From Tenebrio molitor (lineage: Eukaryota; Arthropoda; Insecta; Coleoptera; Tenebrionidae): a stretch of DNA of 64,000 bases. Each line of letters opens with the position of its first letter. The stretch's first letter is position 1. The DNA is taken from contig NC_091048.1 in NCBI RefSeq assembly GCF_963966145.1, positions 5,890,001-5,954,000 of the forward strand, read 5' to 3'. Shown here in pieces: positions 21,680 to 31,132 of the stretch. A program made the position numbers and the translations under genes. The notes under the pieces were generated by a model. That model was not told where the DNA came from and did not search any database. It was given only the letters and a program-made list of their open reading frames with translations.

Positions 21680-22864
21680 TCAATTATTTTCTTCAGGGTC
21701 GTTGAGCTGTCCCTGACGTATCTCGGCGGCTCCTCTTCGGGGTAACTCTGTGTGTATCAGACTGATGTGACAGAGCGGTGGTTCTTTCGTCAGAAAGGGG
21801 CGTGATAGGGTGTTGGTAACGACGTTAGCCTTACCGGGGGTGTACTCGATTCTGAGATTATATGGTTGGAGCTGAAAGGCCCAGGGGCCTAATCGTCCGC
21901 TTGGCGATTTAAGCGACATCAGCCACCGTAACGGTTGGTGTTGGTGATGATGACGGCCGGGGCTTCTTCGAGGTAACCACGGAATTTTTGAACAGACCAT
22001 ACGACGGCCAAAGCTTCTGTCTCGGTCGTTAAGTAGTTTTTTTCTGGGGGTTTTAGTCGTCTGCTTGCATATTCGATGGGTTTTTCGTCGGGGCTCTCCC
22101 CCTGGAATAACGCAGCTCCCAACGCACACGAACTAGCATCAGCGCGAAGGGTATATGGACTACAGGGGGCGGCTTGTCGTAAGACGGGGGCGGTTGTTAA
22201 AGCTCTCTTCGAATGCTTGCTCCTGGGAGGATCCCCAGTCCCAGGCGGCGTCCTTTTTGGTTTGGACGAAACAGTAGGTCTGGTGGCGTTGTCCGGAAAA
22301 AGGCGATCTGGAATGGGCGTAGTTGATGACCAGGCCAACCTTCCGTAAAAAGTCAATTCCCAGAAGTGTGGTAGTTTCGTGTGCATCTGGGATAGTGATG
22401 AATATCGTTTCTATCTCCTTCCCTTGTAGTTTGACCGGCAACGTCGCAGTCTTTACGTTTGTCCGGGTACTACTTCAGTCTGCTTGTACCAGTTGGACTG
22501 TGGTAGATAGGAATTTGTGTCCCCTTTCCGTAAGAATGTGATATAGCTGAATGCTGGTGAGGCTTGTTCTCGCGGCGCTGTCAATATACGCGGTGCCGGG
22601 TACTCCGTGTATTTGGATTTTAACAGCTAGTCGTCCCAATGGTTTTACATCCAGCAGACAGAATTGCAGATTCGGGGCAGCGGACACCGGCTTATTGTTG
22701 CTCTTTGGGCAGTTTCTTCGAATAACCCCTGGGTGGCCGCATCCGTAGCAGCTAAAGTTTGTATTGTTTCCCATCTGTTCAACATTTTTGGGTTCGGCTG
22801 TTTGTTGTGCGGCTTGTTTTGCCTTTTTTCTACAAGCTTTCACTGTGTGCCGAAGTTGTGGCAA
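21680..22864 (-). pseudogene. Protease fused to RNase H of the Gypsy element; reverse transcriptase deleted
   Basis: In order: a zinc knuckle, CYGCGHPGVIRRNC (its last Cys is replaced by Ser in PKS), then an aspartic protease with AYIDSAARTS (D-S-A) and TTLLGIDFLRKVGLVIN, then directly RNase H: LRADASSCALGAALFQ (Asp), PIEYASRRLKPPEKNYLTTE (Glu), ALAVVWSVQKFRGYL. The whole finger-palm-thumb RT with its YxDD box is missing between VINYAHSR and the RNase H start (about 22290-22330). Frameshifts are present between about 22440 and 22490 and again in RNase H near 21920-22130. Confidence 0.85.
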
Positions 22865-23446
22865 TAGTCACATCGGTTGCGTCCGTTTTCGTCGTTGGGC
22901 CTAGCTTTCTCCTTCTTTTTCTCTTATAACGTACCTCCTACGTCTCGCGTTTTTGCTAGTAGCTCACAGAACGTCGCACAGGAAATCAAGTTGGCGACTT
23001 TCGCCGGCGGTGGCGTGACTTGAGCTAGTAGGGCACGCTTCTGGGCGATGAATAATCCGGTGGGAGTGTTGGCATTTTACTTCGTCTCAAAGATCATTTG
23101 ATAGATCCGATGCGCGGGAGGTCGGGGGGTGAACTCATCCCGAATTGCTTTTTTCGCATTTTCCCATGTGGTGATGGTGCTTTTTACTTCCATCCACCAC
23201 GTGACGACGTCACCTTGGAGGAGGATAGACAATCCTGAGAAGGCGTTGGCGTCGGCGATTTCTTCGAAGTCTTTATAGAAATCGGCGTCTTTGGAGTTAG
23301 GCGTTGGATCAGCTGTTCCAATTGTTCAGCCGTGATCGCCATCGCCTTTGTTTGTGACCTGGTGATCATCGTCGTGATGGTTTTTGTAATAGTTTTTTTT
23401 CACATTTTCACTACGCGGTTTTTTCACTCAGGTTCGTCACTTCGGG
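22865..23446 (-). pseudogene. Gag remnant of the Gypsy element
   Basis: It starts MITRSQTKAMAITAEQLEQL about 80 bp after the primer-binding site. It is frame-shifted after about 60 codons (near 23190-23300), and no single frame continues to the zinc knuckle at about 22740. Confidence 0.65.
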
Positions 23447-23463
23447 CCTAAAGTTGGGCGCCA
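23447..23463 (-). other. Primer-binding site of the Gypsy element
   Basis: TGGCGCCCAACTTTAGG on the minus strand, three bases after the LTR end ...CTACA. TGGCGCCCAAC is the usual start of tRNA-primed minus-strand synthesis in many Gypsy elements and retroviruses. Confidence 0.75.
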
Positions 23464-23466
23464 ATT

Positions 23467-23796
23467 TGTAGCCGGTTATTAAAACTGACAACTTGTGAGA
23501 TCAATATATTGACCACAAAGTGAGTAAATTGGTAAATAACTGGGTTGTAGGAAAAAGAAGCTCTTGTGTGTACCGCAATACCAGTTCCTCTGGGTGGCAG
23601 TAGAGAAGAGATGAGAAGGTAGAGGTTTTCTGACGTTCTTCGTCCATGATCCATACTTTTATTAAGGCCCGATGGCAAGGGTGCAAGACGAGTGAGTGGT
23701 GAAGAAGATCCCTGGGAGTGGGGTAGCGTGCAGAGTGGTGCGTTATGGCGCTACTGCGATACTACGGAGCGCTCTGGTACTAAAGGGCGCGTTACA
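23467..23796 (-). repeat. 5' LTR of the Gypsy element
   Basis: 330 bp, TG...CA ended, adjacent to the primer-binding site on the internal side and to the ATTG target duplication on the outer side. Confidence 0.88.
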
Positions 23797-24398
23797 ATTG
23801 GAAATTCTTTTGAAATAGAATCACACACTTATTTTTGAAGCAGACATGTTCATTACCAAATCTCGTTTTTATTAAGAAAAATGTCTCTTCCTATTAAAAA
23901 CCTGTTATGAATGAGGAAAACAAAAAAGTGTTGCTACATGAAAATTTGCGTTGGACTTTAAGAAATTAGATTGTTCCAAATGGTTTACACTGTACGGCAT
24001 TAAAAACCATAACCTTGTCGCATTTTAAGTAGTGGTATTTAACCTTTAATAGTTACGTTAAAAGACATTAATAAAAATATAATGGCGGTACTAGTTAGTG
24101 ATTATCTATTCAAAGGATGAAATGGGCAATAAAGAATTGATAACGGAAATAAACGAGTCGCACGAGGCCAGTCATAATTGTTTTAACAGCAATAATTTAA
24201 CAATTTAGCATTTCTACCTAAAGTTAATACTTCACTATACAGGGTGTCTCAGCTAAGACCTTCGAACCTAATATCTCGGTTATTTTCTAACGGATTTTGT
24301 GAAATGTAAAATGCAGATATTTTAGACGGTGAAGAGTGAAATCCCATTAATGCAATAACCCAAGCCTTAAAAACGTAATTTTTACATGCCTTTTTAAA

Positions 24399-24653
24399 AT
24401 GTTGAATCACTTAAGATTTACATCAAAAAATCGATCGTCAATAAAGGAGAAACTTGTTCTTGAAAGACGTCTGGTTTGCAAGAAAAAAGAAAAAACTGGC
24501 TGCAAATGCAAAAACGTAGACACGTATGAAACAAACGCCCACTATCGCAGAATTTTGGTCACCCCTCTTGGCACAAACGCAGGTGACATATTTGACGTTT
24601 ATCTTTCTAACCATACAAACACTTACAAAGTTAAAGACAACATTTGGACATAA
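24399..24653 (+). CDS. Small conserved ORF of the mariner-like element, function unknown
   Basis: 84 codons. It aligns with the 81-codon frame of copy 1 (4982-5227) from EKLVLERRLVCKK through NVDTYETNAHYRRILV to the identical ending YKVKDNIWT-stop. Most differences are substitutions that leave the frame open. No family recognised. Confidence 0.4.
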   Translation: MLNHLRFTSKNRSSIKEKLVLERRLVCKKKEKTGCKCKNVDTYETNAHYRRILVTPLGTNAGDIFDVYLSNHTNTYKVKDNIWT

Positions 24654-24744
24654 TTTATTGTACTGGATGCTTTAATTCTTTCGTAAAGGACTAAAACACG
24701 ATCGGAATATATTAGAAAGGTAATTTAGTTCACGTACCTATGTT

Positions 24745-24905
24745 TCTTGTGTCTGCAAATAAATTGATCACTCTCTGAACCTTAAATTTTGTGAAGCCTA
24801 CATTTGGATAGTGTTCCACGAGAAAACGAGCTGTATCATTGAAATTTTTACGATACTCTCCATAGGCAAAAATTGTTTCCTTTTTCAACAATATTGAAAT
24901 TTCAG
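24745..24905 (-). pseudogene. HTH-type (DUF4817-like) domain of mariner-like copy 2
   Basis: The minus strand reads IFAYGEYRKNFNDTARFLVE then HYPNVGFTKFKVQRVINLFA and reaches a TGA stop. Copy 1 has the same segment in a longer frame. No ATG-led intact transposase is present. Confidence 0.5.
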
Positions 24906-25199
24906 CCGTTGTAGTCTATTTTGAATATTTACACAATTTGACTTTTATAATAAAGCGCGCCCGCTTTTGACAAATTTTAAGGGGTGTACAAAATGTTGCT
25001 TGGCAATTTTTCATCAATTGTTTCAAAAGGTAACTGCTCAAATACCTTCAGACTTTAGATTACATTTTTAACAACAAAATCTAATCTTTTCGTTGAATCA
25101 GACGAATGGTTTAGTTAATTGTTTGCGTAGACACCTATTTTTTAATGTTTTAACAATTTAATAATAATTGCGCTTAATTTCCAATAAAGGAAACACGTG

Positions 25200-25698
25200 T
25201 TAAAACCCCGCGTTACACGGGTGCATTGCTAGTCACATGAACACACAAAATTGAATAATTTATTTTTTCCAAATTACGTTTAATTCCAAACAAACATTTT
25301 GTGAAATACAGTTATTAATTTTTTTCATTAGATAATACATACCACCTTCCTCTGAAGTCTTCCAAAAGGCATAAACAAAAATTTGTACAGAAATTCAAAA
25401 ATTTAAAAAATCATTGCGAAAATTATTCACGCAAACAAAACAAAACACCACGCGGTGTGTTCTAATCATAACCCAGCCCTTCAAAATTTACAAAAATATT
25501 TTGCTTTAAAAATTACATAACATTTTTGTTTTACAATCTTTGCATTGCTTACAGCGTCCTAGACTATTTTCAGGTGGTTCCGAGCGCTATTCCTCTGGAA
25601 GTCTGGTCAAGCACATTGTAGATTCTCCAATGCTTCGTTATAGCGTAGTTTTACATGGTCTGGGTCTCACAGACCCAATCCGTGCGACGCAGGGTTAA
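25200..25698. mobile_element. PiggyBac-like non-autonomous element, TSD TTAA
   Basis: TTAA at 25200-25203 and at 25695-25698 flanks 491 bp that interrupts the mariner-like element relative to copy 1. The left end, AACCCCGCGTTACACGGG, and the right end (reverse complement CCCTGCGTCGCACGG) are similar inverted ends. A subterminal palindrome, CTGGGTCTCACAGACCCAAT, lies near the right end. TTAA target choice and CCC-starting ends are the hallmark of the piggyBac superfamily. No transposase is encoded. Confidence 0.75.
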
Positions 25699-25881
25699 AA
25701 TTACATTTTTTAACTTGAGGTAATTTTATTATTATTGATTAAACCTTCACCGTCTAAAATATCTGAAATTTCATAAAAAATTATACTTATGTCAAATTGT
25801 TTCGACAAATAAAAGCAACTTGAGAAGATCCATCGTAAAAATATATTATATTGTTTTCTTTTTTGCGTTCCAAATCTTCTT

Positions 25882-28800
25882 TTACATTCCGTGAACCGTA
25901 TACATCTTGTGAAGCATACCCTTGCCCTTGTCATTCTTTAGTAATGCTTGCGGACTGTCAAATTCCACAATGCTACCCTTGTCGAGCACCATTACCTTGT
26001 CACAATCTTTGATAAAATCTAACTTGTGTGTTATCATAATAACGGTGGAACGGGAAAAATGCGTTTTTATTATTTCTTGAATTTTAGTTTCAATTTCTGA
26101 ATCCACATTTGCCGTAACTTCGTCCAAGATAACGAGTTTGTTGCTCTGAATGACGGCTCTGCCGAGACAAATCAGTTGTTTCTGTCCCATACTTAAACTG
26201 CAATCGTCACCGCTGATTTTATGCTCCAAATTACAGAAGAGATTTTCCAAATTGATGGTTTTGATTACGTTCCAGACTTGTTCGTCTGCGTATCTTCCTA
26301 GGGGATCTATGTTTTCACGTATCGTTCCAGTGAACAAAAAAGGATTTTGGGGAACTATCGAAATATTCTTCCTGACAAGGTCCAAAGGAAGAGTTGCAAT
26401 GTCTACATCATCGAAATATATCTGTCCCCGTGTTTTGTAAAGTCTTAATAAAGTTGAAACTAGAGAAGTCTTTCCTGCACCAGTTCTTCCAACGATGCCA
26501 ATTTTTTCACTAGACTTTATGGAAAAATGTATCTGTTTCAATACGAAGTTGGTGTCATTCTTATAAGAAAACTCCATTTTTTCGAATCTTATGTTACCAG
26601 TTTTAGGCCAATTTTCTATAGGGATTCCATCTTTAGGTTCTTCCTTTTGTTTTGTATATTCTAGGATTCTGTTAACTGCCGTCATATCAGTTTCGAGCTT
26701 GGCCCAAATGCGGAACCCCATCTCTTGGATTTCGACTAATATGAAACTTTGTGAAAGTACTAGGCCGATGTTGCCAACAGATGTGTCTGAAAAAAGAAAT
26801 TAACGATTTGTACTTAAGTTGATGACATAACATACCATCTCCAAAAATTAACAATATAACAATCACGATGGCAATGAAGACAGTGCCGAAGATGTGTAAA
26901 ACAAATCCATACGCTTTGCAACAACAAACATACATGTAAGATGCTGAAGTGTACAGGTTTAGGTGTCTGTCAAATTCGTCACATAGAACACGTTCAGCTT
27001 TTGAAGCTCTGACAGTTGGAAGTCCTTCAGTGGTTGCATTCAGGTGACCAACGAATGGACTCCGGGCTAGGTATTACAGTAACGCACGTGTTGTTTTGTT
27101 TATGACAACTTACTTGAAATTTCTATCCGTTTCAATGCTCTCCCTGTTCTCAAGTAGATGTAGGTTGTTGTAGCGATGACCGTACAGAATACTATAGAAG
27201 GTAAAATAAATCTTAAATTCACTGTCGCTATTAATATTGTTATTCCCATGGTTTGTACAAAACACTGAAAGCAGGCGTGTAGTAAGATAAATTTGACAAG
27301 ACCAGACTCACTTCTATGACACTGAAAAGAGAATCAGAAACTTTTTCGTCAACGTAGAGCAAATCTTCAGAGAATCTATTTAGAATATTTCCTACGAAAT
27401 TATTGTCGAAAAACTGCATTGAGGCGTTAATAACTTTTGTGGCAACTTGTTTATGGATGCTGATGGACGCTTTCTTGGCCATGAGGAAAAATACAATCGC
27501 TCTTAAGATCATCAAGATCGCTGTCGACGCCAGGATGGCAGGAAATATATAAATCATGAGGCGTCGCTTCTGGTTAATGTTTTCGTATTTTTCATTGTTC
27601 GTCATGTTGTAGAGTGTGTAATTTAAAAGGTTATGTTCTATATTTATCCTGAAAGACAAGAATTATAGTACTTAATTCGTTATACAAGTCAAACTGCAAC
27701 TAACCATTTAGCTTCTAGCTTATGTAATGATGTCTTTGACAATTGTGCACCAATGAATAGTACACAAATTAAGGAGAACATTATTATTCCTCCACCATGA
27801 ACAAAATATTTCTTGTACGTTCCTAATTTAACTCTTTCGTTCTTGTCTTGGTAAAGTTTCTGTGCACAGGTCTCTCTCGCAATTAAGGCATCACTTTCGC
27901 TCGCATTGTCAGAATCATCACCACCATCTTGACACTCTCCCCAGTTGGAAACTGTACCACCAGAATTCCTTCCGAAATTTGATTTTTCTTGTTTAGGTAT
28001 TGTGCGCGACAAATGTGTTGTGTCGTTGTTCACGCCGATGACGGTGTCGCTCTCATCGATGTGTTTCTGGTTTTGACTGACAATCAGGACTATTTTGTCT
28101 TTCAAAAAACTTTTTATGCACTTTTCAAATATAGAGTTTGCAACCAGTACATCTAAATTTGATAAGCAATCATCTAGCAAGTAAATGTCACTATTTCTGT
28201 AAATAGCTCGTGCCAGGTTTATTCTGTTTTGCTGTCCTCCACTCAGATTGGTCCCTCTGTCCATCACTATGGTATTGTCACTTTCAGCGAAAGATTGTAA
28301 ATCCTCGGAGAGGGCACACAAATTGAGAACTTTTAGATAACGTTCCTCATCGTAATCTTCTCCAAATAAAATATTTTGTTTGATTGTGGAGGGAAAGAGC
28401 CATGGTTCCTGCGAAGCATAAGAAATACTGCCGTTGACTGTTACTTCGCCTTTAACAGAATGATGTTCCTTCATGACGACCTTTAGAAGCAAAGTTTTGC
28501 CACTTCCTACAGGTCCAGTTATAACACTCAATCCTTTGCCCAACGTCAAGTCTACGTTGTGTATTATTTTCTGATTTTTTCCATAAATATTTACGTTTGA
28601 TAGTTTTATTTCTGGTGCGGATATGGTTTTGTCAGTCTCTTTATGACATAATTCATCCATCGAGTCCAGAAAACTTCCAATTCGTTTGAACACAGCAATC
28701 AGGTTTCCGGTCTCGTAAATGCCTCTTGTTATGCTAATTTTCAAATGCATAGACATTGCGTTAAGGGTGTCCATCACAAGGAATAATGTTCCAGCGTTGA

Positions 28801-30030
28801 TTTGGTCTCCAGAGTATATTGAACATATAATGAATAAATACCAGGTTGCATTAAGAAAAAAGTCGGACAGTGTATATTTTGTAAATAGCAACAAAAATAT
28901 TTTGTAGGTATAACAAACTTCTTCTCTAAAATAACACATGTAGTGTAATGGAGTTGTTGTGATAAGTAGCAAAAATGTATACTTACTTTCTACATTTGAA
29001 TAATTTTCGTTTAAATACGTCACCCCATACGTTACATTTTAATGGTTTAATGCCATTTAATATTTCTTTGGTGATTTGATACCTCTCATCAGTTTTCCTT
29101 AAAAGTTGAGTTTTTAGTGGTACGAGTAGTGATGCCAAATACACTAAAATCACATTTAATAATAATTCATCACCAGGTTGGGTACAAATACCTTGTATTG
29201 ATATGACAATGGTGAATACAGAAACGAATGTAATCACTAACCATCCCACTTCGGTGTAGAGCATGTAGCACACTACCAAAAAGTGTACGAAAGAATTAAA
29301 CATATAAGTGACGTAAGAAATGGAATCTTCGAAATCGTCAACATCTTTTGTGGTCAGAGTGATTATCTTGCCAACTGATGTCCTTTCAAGTTGAGACGAG
29401 TTCATCTTCAATAATTTTCTGTAGATAAGAGAAGTGAAAGCTGTACGCATTTTGATAGCGAAAGTTCTGATCCTCAGTTGCAAATTGTTATTGTACAAAT
29501 GCCCGACTAGAAGTACTATGAGCAAATATGAGCCGTATAGCCATCCGTCTGATTTGGCAACAGTGCGATTTTTTGAAAAATGCCCAACGAATTTTTTTAC
29601 CAGTTTTGGTCTCAGCAGTCTAGAAAGAATGAAATAATTTGAGCGACTTTAAAAATTACAACAGAAGTACGTTGTCCCGATGTGTATTATAATTGCGGCC
29701 ACAAACGGAAGATATTGCATGCCGAAGCTTTTCCACAAAAAACGAGGCATTGAGAATTTCCTCTTTGTTTTTTGGTTTTTGTAAATTTTCTCCAATTTTT
29801 TTCCCAATTTTTCGGAGCGGTACGACGGAAGCACTTCGTATATGTCATTTTCAACTAAATCCGTTTTGAACCCTTTAATGAGGATTTTTCTCGTATAGCT
29901 GAAAGAGTTCTAGCTGCACCTTTGGTGGTTTTTAAATTTATATTAACACTCACACGAAGAATAAGTTAGTCAGGAAGTTTGTACGTTCTTCCGGATTAAT
30001 TTCTCTTTGCTTTTGCTTTAGATGATCCAT
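25882..30030 (-). CDS. ABCC (MRP / lethal(2)03659-like) exporter copy B, complete
   Basis: Nine exons: 29954-30030, 29671-29898, 29192-29619, 28987-29143, 27705-28925, 27312-27648, 27114-27264, 26836-27066 and 25882-26786. All join in frame through GT-AG introns of 47-60 bp, giving 1244 residues, the usual length of short ABCC proteins lacking TMD0. It starts MDHLKQKQREINPEERTNFL. TMD1 spans exons 2-5. NBD1 is in exon 5: Walker A GPVGSGKT (about residue 435), signature LSGGQQ (about 524), Walker B IYLLDDCLSNLD. TMD2 spans exons 5-8. NBD2 is in exon 9: GRTGAGKTS, LSMGQKQ, LVILDEVTANVD. The family pumps organic anions and conjugated xenobiotics out of cells at the plasma membrane. NBD2 has Val where ATPases usually have Ala after the catalytic Glu. 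Copy A is its dead tandem sister. Confidence 0.93.
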
Positions 30031-31132
30031 CGCTCTAATTTTTTGATTTAACTTAAGTTTAAAGTAGACACCTTTTTTCACTGCCAGTAGTGACTATTCC
30101 AAACCTTGACTTGTTTTCAAGCATCAGTATCAGTTAATTTGCAGCGATAAAGCACTAATCATGGCAATGTTATTTAAAATACCAAAATTACAATAAGCGT
30201 TCTTGTTGTCAGCGCATGTAACTTTTTTATGGCTGCACTAACTATTATAACTATCTAGAAGTTTTTTTGAAATAGAATGAAACTCACATAAATGTGGGAG
30301 AATTTCCACGAACGTTTATTTTTTGAAGGAAAAATGTTTTTAACAAAATTAGAGAAAGATTTTAATAGAGTTTTTATTTAGAAATACGATTCTTCCTCTT
30401 AAAAACCTATGGTAAAGAATCTTCTTTACTACAGAAAACTGAAAGAAGTTCACCACACGAATTCAAATCTTCATGTAGCAACACTATTTCGTTTAGGTAA
30501 ACGCAAAAGTAAAGGTGTTGGTAAATGAAGATTTGAATTCGTGTGGTGAAGTTCTTTCAGTTTTCTGCTCCGCTGGTATAGTAAATGTTATAATAGCCAA
30601 ATGCAATTACACATTGGTCGTAAATAATGCTGCTGATAATTGTCTATCTAAGTAGAAACAGTAATTTTGACAATAATTTTCTTTTTCTTTTGGTTCAAAT
30701 ATTTTTGTTAAATGATCCTAACTCCCTTACCTAGACGAGAGTATTCTGTATTTGGAGAAATATTGTTTAGAGAAATCGGGATGTGTGGTTGAACTCTGCA
30801 GCCCAAAATACTCGAAGTTGATAAGAAACAGTTCATATTCAATAAACTTTGGACTTCCAATGATGTAGAAAACTGACCTTGTTTCCGATTTCTACTAAAG
30901 ATTGGTTAACGTGTCAAATTAGTATGTACGAACTCGCTGTCGAGTAAAGCTGAGGATGTGGTCCTCAAGATTTTCTGGAAGAGGCATTGTTAATCAGGTA
31001 TATGTCATAAAATTCCGAAAGAAGGTAGAATTGCTACTGTCTCCAAAGAATAGGTATCAAAAAGCTTTTCAAGATCATACATTTTTATTACGTACATAAA
31101 GCGACTGTTTAACAATAACTTAAAAGAACTAT
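30031..31132. other. Intergenic spacer between ABCC copies B and C, with one palindrome
   Basis: AT-rich and without exons. It presumably holds the promoter of copy B at its left and the 3' UTR of copy C at its right; no core promoter element was recognised. It contains a 43-bp inverted repeat (separate entry). Confidence 0.5.
30432..30567. repeat. Fold-back element with 43-bp arms
   Basis: CAGAAAACTGAAAGAAGTTC...AATTCAAATCTTCAT (30432-30474) is repeated inverted at 30525-30567 with one mismatch, around a 50-bp loop. CAG-started ends suggest a small MITE, but no target duplication is obvious. Confidence 0.7.

Larger units (their letters stand above)
20081..23800 (-). mobile_element. Gypsy-type LTR retrotransposon, internally deleted, TSD ATTG
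   Basis: Two similar LTRs (20085-about 20403 and 23467-23796) flank gag-pol remnants read on the minus strand, bracketed by ATTG (20081-20084, 23797-23800). The LTR begins TGTAACGCGC (minus) and ends CCGGCTACA. Next to the 5' LTR is a primer-binding site, TGGCGCCCAACTTTAGG (23447-23463). The 3' LTR lacks its first dozen bases. Order of domains: gag, zinc knuckle, protease, RNase H, integrase. The reverse transcriptase is deleted. At 3.7 kb it is well short of the usual 5 kb or more. It lies 10 bp from the solo LTR. Confidence 0.92.
24240..25780. mobile_element. Mariner-like element (copy 2), carrying a nested piggyBac-like element
   Basis: The left end, CAGGGTGTCTCAGCTAAGAC, is the same as copy 1. 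The whole element is inverted relative to copy 1, with matching segments throughout (for example CTTTTCGTTGAATCAGACGA, about 25087). The right end is frayed and stops near AAAATATCTGAAATTTCATA, lacking the outermost 40 bp. The 491-bp insert at 25204-25694 is absent from copy 1. Its right end lies about 100 bp past the stop codon of ABCC copy B, so B's transcript may end inside this element. Confidence 0.8.
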
